Assembly (NCBI RefSeq): GCF_051900425.1
Contig: NZ_JBHZGK010000001.1
Location: 463,602 to 527,601 of the forward strand
Source of the DNA: Frateuria_A sp051900425
GTDB lineage: Bacteria; Pseudomonadota; Gammaproteobacteria; Xanthomonadales; Rhodanobacteraceae
DNA: 64,000 nucleotides
Direction of reading: 5' to 3'
In this document: positions 1 to 8,931 of the stretch, in pieces
Numbering within the stretch: the first letter of the stretch is position 1
Layout: the number at the start of each line of letters is the position of its first letter
Program-made: the position numbers and the translations under genes
The notes under the pieces: model-generated
The model's database searches: none
What the model was told of the DNA's origin: nothing
What the model saw: the letters and a program-made list of their open reading frames with translations, nothing else

Positions 1-837
1 CACCAGTGCGGCGACCAGGCCGGCCCGCTCGCTGCGCTCGCTCGAGCGGATCAGGTGGATGAAGATGCCCAGGATCACGACGCCCGCGGCATACACGCAG
101 ATGCGCGCCACCGTCTGGCTCTGCAGGATGAAGGCCGAGACGAACACCATGCCGACGGCCGCCAGCATGACCGCGCCGAAGCGCGCGAGATTGAACGGCT
201 TCTGGTCCGGCGCCGAGCCGATGTGGCGCAGCGTACGGCTCATCAGCGTGTAGTTGACCAGGCCCAGCAGCAGGCCGATGGCGCAGATGCCGAAGGCGGT
301 GTGCCAGCCCCAGGCGTCGCCGTAGCGCTCGCCCACGTAGTCGCGCACCCAGGGCGTCAGGGTCATGGAGATCATCGAGCCGACGTTGACCGCCATGTAG
401 TAGATGGTGAACGCGCTATCGATCTTGGTGTCGTCGCCCTCGTAGATCTTGCGCACGAGGTTGCCGGCATTGGGCTTGAAGAAGCCGTTGCCGACGATGA
501 TCACACCGAGTGCGACGTACAGCAGGTACGGGTTGTCGGTGGGAATCCACAGCATCGCGTAGCCCAGGCCCAGCACCACCGCACCGGTCAGCATCGTGCG
601 GCGCGTGCCGATCAGCTTGTCGCCGACCCAGCCACCGATCGCGGGCGTGGCGTAGATCAGCGCTGCAGCCGCACCCCAGACGAGATTCGCGTGGGTATCG
701 ATGAAGCCGAGCTTCTTCATCATGTAGGTGACCATCAGCACCTGCATGCCGTAGAAGCCGAAGCGCTCCCACATTTCGATGAGGAAGACGGTGCTGAAGG
801 ATCGCGTTTGCGATACGGGTGGATTCTGGATTGCCAT
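1..837 (-). CDS. POT-family proton-dependent oligopeptide transporter, 3' end cut by window edge
   Basis: Inner-membrane symporter that takes up di-/tripeptides with protons. The visible 279 codons begin MAIQNPPV at 837 and run off the window without a stop. The PTR2 signature of helix 1 (EMWERFGFYGMQ, residues about 21-32) is present. It is followed by hydrophobic segments and the GNGFFKPN stretch typical of the DtpA/YdgR group in helix 4. The family is usually about 500 residues, so a little under half is missing. It is transcribed away from dgkA. The start is the first ATG before the conserved signature. Family assignment is firm; substrate is inferred. Confidence 0.9.
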   Translation of the reverse strand, partial: MAIQNPPVSQTRSFSTVFLIEMWERFGFYGMQVLMVTYMMKKLGFIDTHANLVWGAAAALIYATPAIGGWVGDKLIGTRRTMLTGAVVLGLGYAMLWIPTDNPYLLYVALGVIIVGNGFFKPNAGNLVRKIYEGDDTKIDSAFTIYYMAVNVGSMISMTLTPWVRDYVGERYGDAWGWHTAFGICAIGLLLGLVNYTLMSRTLRHIGSAPDQKPFNLARFGAVMLAAVGMVFVSAFILQSQTVARICVYAAGVVILGIFIHLIRSSERSERAGLVAALV

Positions 838-1088
838 GGAGTTTCCGAGCGGTTGAACACAGACAGCCGCGGCGCGGCCTGCTCTGCAACCCTGAACCGG
901 GCTGCAATCACCCGAGGGTAACCCATCCGCCACGGGCGTAACGCTGCAGTGCGGCATGCCGTCCCTCGACCCACGCTGTGGCATCATGGCGCGCTTGCCG
1001 CCGGCCGATCGCGAGTAGCCGCCCATGTCGACAGCCCCGTTTCCGCCGCCCTCCGGCTCCGCCTTCGCGCGGAAGGACGCCTGAGCAC

Positions 1089-1475
1089 ATGGCCGCCGAA
1101 GGATTCCGCGGGCCGCGGCAATTGTGGAACGCATTGCGCTGGTCGATGAAGGGCCTGCGCGCCGGCTGGCGACACGAAGCCTCGTTCCGCTTCGAGGTCT
1201 GCCTCGCGGTCGTGGTGATCCCGCTGGGACTCTACCTGGGCAATGGCCCGCTGGAGAAGCTGGCGCTGGCGCTGCCGGTGTTCCTGGTGCTCTCGGCGGA
1301 GCTTCTCAACTCGGCGATCGAGGCGGTGGTCGACAAGGTCAGTCCCGAGTTCCATGAGCTGGCCGGTCGCGCCAAGGACATGGGCTCGGCCGCCGTGTTC
1401 GTGCTGCTGGTCTTCATGGGCCTGAGCTGGACGCTGATCGTCGGTCCCCGGCTGCCCGCGATCCTGGCCATGTAG
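1089..1475 (+). CDS. dgkA: Diacylglycerol kinase (DgkA-type integral membrane kinase)
   Basis: Phosphorylates diacylglycerol to phosphatidate in the inner membrane, recycling lipid released by periplasmic glucan and LPS modification. The 128-residue product has the family length, three hydrophobic helices and the diagnostic ELLNSAIEAVVDKVS motif near residues 69-83. The amphipathic N-terminal segment (GLRAGWRHEASFRFE) also fits. An upstream in-frame start at 978 would add Arg-rich, non-conserved residues, so the ATG at 1089 is preferred. A purine-rich GGAAGGA lies about 13 bases before it, rather far for a ribosome site. Stands alone between a divergent transporter and the lemA cluster. Confidence 0.93.
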   Translation: MAAEGFRGPRQLWNALRWSMKGLRAGWRHEASFRFEVCLAVVVIPLGLYLGNGPLEKLALALPVFLVLSAELLNSAIEAVVDKVSPEFHELAGRAKDMGSAAVFVLLVFMGLSWTLIVGPRLPAILAM

Positions 1476-1550
1476 CGCGGCAGCCCCGCTCAGCCGACAG
1501 CTTTTCGCCCGAACGTCACGGCAGGCCCAGGCACGCCCCTACCGGGCTCG

Positions 1551-1580
1551 TTGACGCTGGCCGGAGCCTGACCCTACGCT
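1551..1580 (+). promoter_or_regulatory. Candidate sigma-70 promoter of the lemA cluster
   Basis: TTGACG (1551-1556) and TACGCT (1575-1580) are separated by 18 bases and sit just upstream of lemA. The -35 is good and the -10 weak. Called by eye only. Confidence 0.4.
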
Positions 1581-1608
1581 GGCGCACCCCCTCATCCGGA
1601 GCGCCGCC

Positions 1609-2232
1609 ATGAAGACCCTTCGCGTGATCGTGCTGTCGCTGCTCGCCGTGCTGCTCAGCGGTTGCGGCTACAACGCCATCCAGCGCCAGGACGAGGCGGT
1701 CAAGGCCGCCTGGTCGGAAGTGCTCAACCAGTACCAGCGCCGCGCCGACCTGGTGCCGAACCTGGTCAATACGGTCAAGGGCTATGCCCAGCACGAGGAG
1801 CGCGTGCTTACCGAGGTCACCAATGCCCGCGCCCGCGTGGGCAGCGTGCAGGTCACCCCGGACACCATCAATGACGCGCAGAAGCTCAAGCAGTTCCAGC
1901 AGGCCCAGGGCGAGCTGTCCAGCGCGCTGTCGCGGCTGATGGTGGTCAGCGAGCGCTACCCGGACCTGAAATCCAACGGCCTGTTCCAGAACCTGCAGGC
2001 GCAGCTGGAGGGCACCGAGAACCGCATCACCGTGGCGCGCAACCGCTACGTGCAGTCCGTGCAGGAATACAACTCGATGATCCGCACCTTCCCGAACAAC
2101 CTCACCGCCAAGATGTTCGGCTACCAGGTGAAGCCGAACTTCACCGTCGAGAACGAGAAGGCGATCTCCACCGCACCGACAGTCGATTTCGGCACGCAGG
2201 CGCCCGCGCCGGCCGGCTCGGCCGCGCACTGA
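1609..2232 (+). CDS. LemA family protein
   Basis: A 207-residue LemA-type protein: an N-terminal hydrophobic segment ending in LLSGCGYN, which is a plausible lipobox with Cys near residue 20, then a long helical domain. The family hallmarks YNAIQRQDEAVKAAWSEVLNQYQRRADLVPNLV and YNSMIRTFPNNL are present. LemA proteins are membrane-anchored with a coiled helical ectodomain and no settled biochemical role. A GGAG ribosome site lies 8 bases before the ATG. One base separates it from the following TPM-domain gene, and the LemA/TPM pairing is a conserved neighbourhood in bacteria, suggesting the products work together at the envelope. Confidence 0.92.
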   Translation: MKTLRVIVLSLLAVLLSGCGYNAIQRQDEAVKAAWSEVLNQYQRRADLVPNLVNTVKGYAQHEERVLTEVTNARARVGSVQVTPDTINDAQKLKQFQQAQGELSSALSRLMVVSERYPDLKSNGLFQNLQAQLEGTENRITVARNRYVQSVQEYNSMIRTFPNNLTAKMFGYQVKPNFTVENEKAISTAPTVDFGTQAPAPAGSAAH

Positions 2233-2233
2233 C

Positions 2234-3130
2234 ATGGCCGCTCGCGCGCCGAGGCTGGCGTGGCTGCTGCTCGGCCTGCTGCTCCTCGTGGTCGGCTCGG
2301 CAGCACAGGCTGCCGAGGTTCCGACGCTCAAGCGCCACGTCACCGACCTGACCGGGACGCTGAGCGCGCAGCAGGTCGACCAGCTCGATGGCCAGCTGGT
2401 CGCGCTGGAGAAAGGCAAGGGCGCGCAGCTGGTGGTGCTGATGGTCGGCAGCACCGGCGAGCAGGACATCGAAAGCTACTCGCTGGCGGTGGCCGAGCAG
2501 AACAAGGTCGGGCGCAAGGGCACCGACGACGGCGTGTTGCTGCTGGTGGCCAAGGACGACCGGCGGGTGCGAATCGAGGTCGGCTATGGGCTCGAGGGCG
2601 CGATTCCCGATGCCGCGACCGCGCGCATCATCCGCGAGTACATCGCGCCGAAATTCCGCGAGGGCGACTACTACGGCGGCATTCACGACGCGGTAGGCGC
2701 GCTTACCCAACTGATCGAGGGCGAGCCGCTGCCGCCGCCCGTGCAGGGCGCGCCGCGCGAACATCGCGGCATCGGCTTCCAGCAGGCGCTGTTCATCGGC
2801 ATCTTCATCGCCTTCTTCCTGCGCAACCTATTCGGCCGCGCCAATCTGTTCGTGCGCACGCCGCTGGGCGCGGGCATCACCGGCGGCATCCTGTGGCTGG
2901 TCGCCGCCAGCCTTGGCGCCGCGGCGCTGGGCGCGATCATTGGCGGCGTGTTCATGCTGCTGCCCGGCGGCGGCGGCCGCTCGATCGGACGCGGTGGCTG
3001 GGGTGGCTGGGGCGGTTTTGGCGGCGGTGGTTTCGGAGGGGGCGGCTTCGGCGGCGGTTTCGGCGGAGGCGGCGGCTTCAGTGGTGGCGGCGGCAGCTTC
3101 GGCGGCGGCGGTTCTTCGGGGAGCTGGTGA
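2234..3130 (+). CDS. TPM-domain membrane protein (YgcG-like) with glycine-rich tail
   Basis: 298 residues: signal peptide (1 to about 26), a TPM_phosphatase/Psb32-type extracytoplasmic domain (about 30-165, with TDLTGTLS, DDGVLLLVAKDDRRVRIEVGYGLEG and GDYYGGI), two hydrophobic stretches (about 180-240), and a Gly/Phe-rich C-terminal tail of GGGGF/GGFGG repeats. This matches the YgcG architecture that commonly accompanies LemA. Biochemical function is unsettled; a phosphatase activity has been proposed for plant relatives. The stop codon overlaps the start of the next gene by one base (TGATG), so translation is probably coupled. Confidence 0.9.
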   Translation: MAARAPRLAWLLLGLLLLVVGSAAQAAEVPTLKRHVTDLTGTLSAQQVDQLDGQLVALEKGKGAQLVVLMVGSTGEQDIESYSLAVAEQNKVGRKGTDDGVLLLVAKDDRRVRIEVGYGLEGAIPDAATARIIREYIAPKFREGDYYGGIHDAVGALTQLIEGEPLPPPVQGAPREHRGIGFQQALFIGIFIAFFLRNLFGRANLFVRTPLGAGITGGILWLVAASLGAAALGAIIGGVFMLLPGGGGRSIGRGGWGGWGGFGGGGFGGGGFGGGFGGGGGFSGGGGSFGGGGSSGSW

Positions 3131-3633
3131 TGACACCCGTGCAACGATTGCTCGCCAACCTGTTCGGCGGCTGGTTCCAGCTACGCCAGCGCTTCCCCGC
3201 CATGTTGCTGGACGACCTGGCCGCCGCGGTCACCGTCGGCGAGCGTGGCCACCTGGGCGAGGTGCGTTTCGCGGTGGAATCGCGGCTGACCGTGCGCGCG
3301 GTGCTCGCTGGCATGGACGCGCGAACGCGCGCACGGGACGTCTTTGCCCAGCTGCGCGTGTGGGACACCGAAGAAAACTGCGGCGTGCTGATCTACCTGC
3401 TGCTGTCGGAACAGCGGATCGAAATCGTGGCCGACCGCGGCATCGCGCGCCGCGTGGCGCAGGATCAATGGGACGGTGTGTGTGCGCTCATGCGTGAGCA
3501 TTTCGCGGCCGGCCGCTGGCGCGAGGGCAGCCTGGAAGGCCTGGCCGCCATCAACGCGCTGCTGCGCGAGCACTTCCCCGCGGACGATCGCGACAACCCG
3601 GACGAACTGCCCGACCGGCCGGTGCTGCTGTAG
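3130..3633 (+). CDS. Short TPM-domain protein, third gene of the LemA cluster
   Basis: 167 residues, cytosolic-looking, no signal peptide. Contains the second half of a TPM-type fold: the pattern VRFAVES, DVFAQLRVWDTEENCGVLIYLLLSEQRIEIVADRGIARR resembles the TPM core in which an acidic beta-hairpin precedes the EI.ADRGI strand. It starts in the TGATG overlap with the upstream gene. It probably acts on the cytosolic side of the same envelope module; that is inference from linkage. Confidence 0.87.
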   Translation: MTPVQRLLANLFGGWFQLRQRFPAMLLDDLAAAVTVGERGHLGEVRFAVESRLTVRAVLAGMDARTRARDVFAQLRVWDTEENCGVLIYLLLSEQRIEIVADRGIARRVAQDQWDGVCALMREHFAAGRWREGSLEGLAAINALLREHFPADDRDNPDELPDRPVLL

Positions 3634-3647
3634 CAGCTCGCGGAACC

Positions 3648-3706
3648 GTAGGGTGGGCTTCAGCCCACCACCCGCGCATAAGGCGGTGGGCTGAAGCCCA
3701 CCCTAC
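3648..3706. repeat. Palindromic intergenic repeat, GTAGGGTGGGCTTCAGCCCACC type
   Basis: GTAGGGTGGGCTTCAGCCCA at the left is mirrored by the reverse-complement unit ending at 3706, each unit itself containing GGGCTTCAGCCC. Located between two convergent genes. The same design recurs imperfectly at 45473-45524. Typical of REP-type elements; may also end transcription. Confidence 0.85.
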
Positions 3707-3720
3707 GGGAATCCGGAGGC

Positions 3721-5670
3721 TCAGGCCCCCTTGCCGATGTGCTTCTCCAGGAACGCCTGCAGCGCGTTGTAGAAGTCGACGCGGTTCTGCTCGTCGTAGA
3801 AGCCATGGCCTTCGCCGGGCTTGCTCATCCATTCGTAGGGCTTGTGGGCCGCATCGAGCGCCGCGCGCATGGCCTTGGCCTGGGCGAACGGGGCGCGCTT
3901 GTCGTCCTCGCCGTGGACGAGCAGGACGGGAACGGTGATCTTGTCGGCGAGCTTGTCGGGCGAGTTGGCATCGAGCTCGGCGTCGTTGCGGCCGATCACG
4001 GTGGTGAGGTAGCTGCGGCCGCTCTCGCTTTCCTGGATGTCGCCCTTCTTGTACATCATCTTCAGGTCGTAGATGCCCGCATAGCCCACGGCGCACTTGA
4101 ACATGCCGGGCGCGCGGATGACCGTCATCATCGCCGAGTAGCCGCCGAAGCTGCCGCCGTACACGCATACGCGCGCCGGGTCGGCGTAGTGTTCGGCGAC
4201 CGCCCATTTGACGCCGTCGATCAGGTCCTGCTGGATGCGCGTGCCCCACTTGAGGTAGCCCGCTTCCTGGAAGTCCTCGCCACGGCCGCCCGAGCCGCGG
4301 TAGTTGACCTGCAGCACCAGGTAGCCGCGACTGGCCAGGAACTGCGCGTCGTCGTCGTAGAACCAGTCGTCGCGCACGCCGATCGGGCCACCGTGCGGCA
4401 GCAGCACCATCGGCAGGTTGGTCCCGGGGCGGCCCGGCGGCAGCGTGAGGATGGCTTCCAGTTCGGTGCCGTCGCTGGCCCTGAAGCGCAGCGGGCGGCG
4501 TTGGGCCATCCTGCCCGGGTCGATCCACGGCGCCGCATCGAACAGCTTGCGCACCTTGTAGGTGTGCGTGTCGATCAGGAAGTAGGAGCCAGGGGCGCGG
4601 TCGCTGGCCACGCTGAACAGCAGTTGCCCGCCGTCCTCGCTGTAGTCGACGAAGTGCACGTACTGGCCAGGGAATTTCATCGCCAGCGCGCGGTGCAGCT
4701 TCGCGGCCGGCAGGTTGGGATCGATGTAACGCAGCTGCGGGAGGCCGGTGTCGGGAATGGTCGCGAACGGCTGGCGGGGCAGTGGCGTCCACTCGATGCC
4801 GCCGACGTCGCCGAAGTCCGCCGCCGCCAGCACCCTGCGGTTGCCGCCGTTCTCGTCCTGCTCGACGAGCGAGGCCGGCCCACCGCCGGCGTCGTACATC
4901 GCGTAGACGCGCTGGTGGTCGGGGGTGAAATCGATCGGTGCGAAGGTGCCGCCGATCTGTTGCGCGGTCAGCGACTGCCAGTGGCCGTCCTGGTGGAGGT
5001 AGACGACGTACTCGAAGTTCTCGTTGCGGCCGTAGGCGTAATGCGCCTGTCCATCGGCGCCGACCATGAAGGTCATGTCGCCCTCGCCGATGTCGCCGAT
5101 CAGGTGGCGGGTATTGGCGCTGGCGTCGACATTGTAGAGATAGCTGTGGTCAGGGCTTTCCCACGGCATGGCGGCCATGTAGAAGTGCCCGTTGGCGTGC
5201 TCGGGCAGGCCGTCGACGGTGCCCCAGCCGCGGTCGGTGCCACGTGTGGCGGCGCGCGAGCTGTACTTGACCTCGTGGCCGTAGAGGTAGTCCTGGTGCT
5301 TGCCGTCCACGTCGGTGGCAATGATCTCGCCGGTCAGGAACGGCTTGTCGATCGAGCCGTATTCCTTGCCCTTCTCGACCACCAGCCGCGTGGGGCTTAC
5401 CCAGGTGATGCCGGCAGGCAGCTCGTACTTGGGCATACGCAGCATGCTGGCGGGCCGGGACATGTCGTCGACGCGGTAGACGACGAGCGCATGCGAGCTG
5501 CCGTCATCCCAGCGCACGGCCAGGTACTTGCCGTCGGGCGACAGCCGCGGCATCGACAGCGACGGGTGGCGCGCGAAATCTTCGACCGGAAGCAGGTCGG
5601 CTGCCGCGACGATCGCGGATGCCCCCAACAGGGCCGCGCACAGCGCGGCCCGCGTGAATCGGTTCATCAT
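3721..5670 (-). CDS. Secreted S9-family prolyl oligopeptidase-like serine peptidase
   Basis: 649 residues. An N-terminal signal peptide (about 1-24, ending AIVAAAD) directs it to the periplasm. Residues about 30-390 form a beta-propeller-like region and about 400-649 an alpha/beta-hydrolase peptidase domain. The nucleophile is in GGSFGGYSAM (Ser507); the acid and His lie in LVHGEDDKRAP and GEGHGFYDE near the C-terminus. It likely trims or degrades proline-containing or acylated peptides released outside the inner membrane. It is divergent from lgt. No frame damage is seen. Exact specificity (DPP-like versus acylaminoacyl) cannot be told from sequence alone. Confidence 0.92.
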   Translation of the reverse strand: MMNRFTRAALCAALLGASAIVAAADLLPVEDFARHPSLSMPRLSPDGKYLAVRWDDGSSHALVVYRVDDMSRPASMLRMPKYELPAGITWVSPTRLVVEKGKEYGSIDKPFLTGEIIATDVDGKHQDYLYGHEVKYSSRAATRGTDRGWGTVDGLPEHANGHFYMAAMPWESPDHSYLYNVDASANTRHLIGDIGEGDMTFMVGADGQAHYAYGRNENFEYVVYLHQDGHWQSLTAQQIGGTFAPIDFTPDHQRVYAMYDAGGGPASLVEQDENGGNRRVLAAADFGDVGGIEWTPLPRQPFATIPDTGLPQLRYIDPNLPAAKLHRALAMKFPGQYVHFVDYSEDGGQLLFSVASDRAPGSYFLIDTHTYKVRKLFDAAPWIDPGRMAQRRPLRFRASDGTELEAILTLPPGRPGTNLPMVLLPHGGPIGVRDDWFYDDDAQFLASRGYLVLQVNYRGSGGRGEDFQEAGYLKWGTRIQQDLIDGVKWAVAEHYADPARVCVYGGSFGGYSAMMTVIRAPGMFKCAVGYAGIYDLKMMYKKGDIQESESGRSYLTTVIGRNDAELDANSPDKLADKITVPVLLVHGEDDKRAPFAQAKAMRAALDAAHKPYEWMSKPGEGHGFYDEQNRVDFYNALQAFLEKHIGKGA

Positions 5671-5850
5671 CCCTTCCCCCGTAAGCTCCCTGTGGCGGGC
5701 GCGGCCACCGGGAGCGCGGTGGCCGGCCTGGCGGCGTCCCCGCCGCGCGCGTTCGCCGCGATTCTAGTGAGAGCGGATCGCGGGCTGGAAGGGCCTGCGC
5801 CGGCCAGGCAGGCCCGGCTACACTTGGTCTTTGCCCGCCATTCTTCCGCC

Positions 5851-6729
5851 ATGACCCAGCCTTTCACCGTCCACTTCGATCCGATCGCCTTCCACATCGG
5901 GCCCGTGCAGGTGCACTGGTACGGGCTGATGTACCTGCTCGGTTTCCTGGGCGCGGGCCTCCTGGGCGAGCGGCGGCGCCAGCTGGGCCGCCTGCCGGTA
6001 AGCCGCGATGCACTGAGCGACCTGGCGTTCTACGCGATGCTCGGCATCATCGTCGGCGGACGCGTGTGGTACATGCTGTTCTATTACGCCGGCGGCCTGC
6101 ACTGGATCTGGACCGATCCGCTGGCGCTGTTCAAGGTGTGGGACGGCGGCATGAGTTTCCACGGCGGCCTGATCGGCGTGCTGGTAGCTGCCTGGTGGTG
6201 GTCGCGGCGGCATCGGCTGCACTTCTTCGACACCATGGATTTCGTCGCGCCGCTGGTACCGCTGGGACTCGGCCTGGGGCGGCTGGGCAACTTCATCAAC
6301 GGCGAGCTGTGGGGCAAGCCCAGCGACGTGTCGTGGGCGATGATCTTCCCCAACGCGAAGCTCGAAGATGTCCAGCTGGCGCACGGCCAGCCGGCGCTGG
6401 CGCAGCAATTGGCGCAGTTCGGTGGCATCCCGCGACACCCCTCGCAGCTGTACGAGCTGGCGCTGGAAGGCGTGGTGATGTTCGCGGTGTTGTGGCTGGT
6501 GTCGATGAAGCCGCGCCCGCGTTACCTGGTGTCCGGCCTGTTCGCGCTGATGTACGGCTGCTTCCGGTTCGCGGTGGAGTTCGTGCGCGTGCCCGACCCG
6601 CAGCTGGGCTACCTGGCCTGGGGCTGGCTCACGATGGGGCAGGTGCAGTCGCTGCCGTTGATCGTGATCGGGCTGGTGCTGGTGGCGATGTCGCGCCGGG
6701 CGCCGACGCTGGTGCCGGCGGCGCACTAG
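5851..6729 (+). CDS. lgt: Prolipoprotein diacylglyceryl transferase
   Basis: Transfers diacylglycerol from phosphatidylglycerol to the lipobox cysteine of prolipoproteins in the inner membrane. 292 residues with multiple TM helices, the HWYGLMY motif near the N-terminus, GGMSFHGGLIG and the Lgt signature LGRLGNFINGELWG, plus RHPSQLYE and RFAVEFVR. The start at 5851 gives the usual MTQPF.VHFDPIAF N-terminus of the family. The frame is open far upstream but only antisense to the S9 peptidase. It serves the many lipoproteins in this window (LemA, M48, SphB1-like and others). Confidence 0.97.
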   Translation: MTQPFTVHFDPIAFHIGPVQVHWYGLMYLLGFLGAGLLGERRRQLGRLPVSRDALSDLAFYAMLGIIVGGRVWYMLFYYAGGLHWIWTDPLALFKVWDGGMSFHGGLIGVLVAAWWWSRRHRLHFFDTMDFVAPLVPLGLGLGRLGNFINGELWGKPSDVSWAMIFPNAKLEDVQLAHGQPALAQQLAQFGGIPRHPSQLYELALEGVVMFAVLWLVSMKPRPRYLVSGLFALMYGCFRFAVEFVRVPDPQLGYLAWGWLTMGQVQSLPLIVIGLVLVAMSRRAPTLVPAAH

Positions 6730-6743
6730 CACGCCCGGATGTG

Positions 6744-6810
6744 CTGCAGGAGCGCACCCCTGTGCGTGACCGTGTGCATCCCGGTCGCGCACGGGGTGCG
6801 CTCCTGCAGG
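6744..6810. repeat. Palindromic repeat, GCAGGAGCGCACC type
   Basis: CTGCAGGAGCGCACCCCTGT at the left pairs with the mirror ending GGTGCGCTCCTGCAG; the centre holds GTGACC/GGTCGC. Lies between convergent lgt and the AIM24 gene. Further copies are at 38802-38870 and 49911-49973. Confidence 0.88.
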
Positions 6811-6817
6811 GCGATGG

Positions 6818-7825
6818 CTAGAAGTTGTTGTCGCCGCCGATCAGGTCGCCCAGGCCACCGAGGATCGAACCTTCGCCACGGCGCTGGCCGCCACCCTGCG
6901 GCGCGGCCGCCAGCATGCGGCCGGCCATGCGCGAGAACGGCAACGACTGCAGCCACACCTTGCCCGGACCGGTGAGCGTGGCCAGGAACACGCCCTCGCC
7001 GCCGAACAACATGCTCTTGATGCCGCCGACCGGACGCACGTCCATGCTCACCGTGTCGTGGAAAGCGACCACGCAGCCGGTGTCGACGTCCAGCCGCTCG
7101 CCGGGCTTCAACTCACGCTCGACCACGGTGCCACCGGCGTGCACGAACACCCAGCCGTCGCCCTCGAGCTTCTGCATGATGAAGCCCTCGCCGCCGAACA
7201 GGCCGGTGAGGATCTTGCGCTGGAAGTAGATGCCCAGTTGCACGCCGCGGGCGCCGGCCAGGAACGAATCCTTCTGGCAGATCAGTCGGCCGCCATGCTC
7301 GGAAAGCTTCATCGCCATCACGGTGCCGGGGTAGGGCGCGGCGAAGGCGACCTTGGCCTTGCCGTTGCCGGTGTGGGTGAACACGGTGGTGAACAGGCTC
7401 TCGCCGGTGATCACGCGCTTACCCGCCGACATCAGCTTGCCCATCAGGCCACCGCCTTGGGCAGAGCTGGAGCCGTCGCCGAAGACGGTGTCCATCTGCA
7501 CCGCCGATTCCTTGTACATCAGCGAACCGGCCTCGGCGATCGCGCTCTCGCCCGGATCGAGCTCGACCTCGACGAACTGCATGTCGCTGCCGACGATGCG
7601 GTAGTCGACCTCGTCGGAGGCGCCGTAGCGGCCGGCCGGCGGAGGCGGCGGGGCGACGGCCATGTCGGTGGCGGGCTGGAATACGCTGTGGATCGGCCGC
7701 CACTCGCCAAAACCTTCCTTCCAGCAGTAGCCGTCGGGACGGCTGCGCGCCTGCGCACGGGCGCCCTCGTCGTCCAGCGGACCGATGCGTTCGTTGTTGC
7801 CGTAGCTGAAGTACCACTGCGTCAT
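6818..7825 (-). CDS. TIGR00266/AIM24 family protein with N-terminal GYF-like domain
   Basis: 335 residues in two parts. Residues 1 to about 52 form a GYF_2-type domain (WYFSYGNNERIGPLDDE ... GYCWKEGFGEWRPI). A Pro-rich linker (PPPPPAGR) follows, then an AIM24/TIGR00266 beta-helix-like domain of about 230 residues with repeated Gly-rich turns (GGEGFIMQKLEGDG, GGEGVFLATLTGPG). The tail ends in GLGDLIGGDNNF. The family is widespread, has no established reaction in bacteria, and is structurally a double-stranded beta-helix. GYF_2 modules are often found at the start of membrane or peptide-binding proteins. Monocistronic and divergent from thyA. Confidence 0.88.
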   Translation of the reverse strand: MTQWYFSYGNNERIGPLDDEGARAQARSRPDGYCWKEGFGEWRPIHSVFQPATDMAVAPPPPPAGRYGASDEVDYRIVGSDMQFVEVELDPGESAIAEAGSLMYKESAVQMDTVFGDGSSSAQGGGLMGKLMSAGKRVITGESLFTTVFTHTGNGKAKVAFAAPYPGTVMAMKLSEHGGRLICQKDSFLAGARGVQLGIYFQRKILTGLFGGEGFIMQKLEGDGWVFVHAGGTVVERELKPGERLDVDTGCVVAFHDTVSMDVRPVGGIKSMLFGGEGVFLATLTGPGKVWLQSLPFSRMAGRMLAAAPQGGGQRRGEGSILGGLGDLIGGDNNF

Positions 7826-7982
7826 GTTGGCCGTCCCTTGGGGTGCAAGGGCACGAGTCTAGGCCGGCACGGGGCCGCTGGGGGAGTGACGGATGTCACC
7901 ACGGTGGCGCAGGCCGCGCGGGCGGCCTGCCGGTAGAATCGCGACTGGCCAGCACACACCCATCGACGCAGAAGGCATGAGC

Positions 7983-8879
7983 ATGCGGCATCCGGAGTAC
8001 CAGTATCTCGATCTGCTCGAGCAGGTTCTCGACCGGGGTGACCAGCGGCTCGACCGCACCGGCGTGGGCACCCGTTCGGTGTTCGGCGCGATGGTGCGCT
8101 TCGACCTGTCCGACGGCACGGTGCCGGTGCTGACCACCAAGCGGGTGTACTGGAAGCTGGCGGTCAAGGAGATGCTGTGGTTCCTGACCGGCGGCACCAA
8201 TATCCAGCCGCTGCTGCGCGAGAACGTCAGGATCTGGACCGACTGGCCGCTGGCTGCCTACCGCCGTGCCACCGGCGAGGAGCTCTCGCAGGAGGCGTTC
8301 GAACGGCGCATCATCGAGGACGACGCCTTTGCCGCCCGCTGGGGCGAGCTTGGCCCGGTGTACGGCAAGCAGTGGCGGCGCTGGCTCGGCGCCGATGGAA
8401 CCGAACACGACCAGATCGGCACGCTGGTGAAGACGCTGCGGGAGAATCCGGCCAGCCGGCGCATGCTGTTCCACGCCTGGAACGTCGGCGAGCTGGCGGG
8501 CATGGCGCTGCCGCCGTGCCACATGGTCTACCAGTACCACGTGACCTCCGATGGGCGGCTTAACTGCCTGCTGTACCAGCGCTCGGCCGACCTGCTGCTG
8601 GGCGCGCCGTTCAACTTCGTCGGCGCCGCCGCGCTGCAGCTGATGCTCGCGCAACAGGCCGGGCTGCGCCCGGGCGAACTGGTCTGGGTGGGCGGCGACG
8701 TCCACCTGTACCTCAACCACGTCGAGCAGGCCCGCGAGCAACTCGCCCGCGAACCGCGCCCCTTCCCTCGCATGACCCTGGCCCGCCATGCCCAGAGCAT
8801 CGACGACTATCGGATCGACGACTTCGTGCTGGAAGACTATGCCCCGCACCCGCCGATCAGGGCGGACGTGGCAGTCTAG
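7983..8879 (+). CDS. thyA: Thymidylate synthase
   Basis: Converts dUMP plus methylene-tetrahydrofolate to dTMP plus dihydrofolate in the cytosol. 298 residues with DRTGVGTRSVFG at the phosphate-binding Arg loop, the catalytic Cys in ALPPCHMVYQY, and RSADLLLGAPFN for dUMP contacts. A second in-frame ATG at 7977 exists, but AAGG (7972-7975) is only one base from it and seven from 7983, so 7983 is preferred. A ThyA-specific insertion (RATGEELSQEAFERRIIEDD) is present as in longer bacterial forms. No folA follows; the next gene is convergent. Confidence 0.95.
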   Translation: MRHPEYQYLDLLEQVLDRGDQRLDRTGVGTRSVFGAMVRFDLSDGTVPVLTTKRVYWKLAVKEMLWFLTGGTNIQPLLRENVRIWTDWPLAAYRRATGEELSQEAFERRIIEDDAFAARWGELGPVYGKQWRRWLGADGTEHDQIGTLVKTLRENPASRRMLFHAWNVGELAGMALPPCHMVYQYHVTSDGRLNCLLYQRSADLLLGAPFNFVGAAALQLMLAQQAGLRPGELVWVGGDVHLYLNHVEQAREQLAREPRPFPRMTLARHAQSIDDYRIDDFVLEDYAPHPPIRADVAV

Positions 8880-8931
8880 CCTGCCCTTGGACTGCCTCGA
8901 TGCATCAGCCGGCGTCTCGTCGTGTCGGTGC

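Noticed and set aside
1025..1084. 19-codon ORF just before dgkA
   Set aside because: No ribosome-binding site and no recognisable leader-peptide pattern.
2990..3130. G-rich tandem-like DNA
   Set aside because: It is the coding sequence of the Gly/Phe-rich tail of the TPM protein, not an independent repeat array.
3739..5850. Very long open frame running into lgt from the left
   Set aside because: It is the antisense of the S9 peptidase; composition is that of a G+C-rich shadow and the conserved Lgt start is at 5851.
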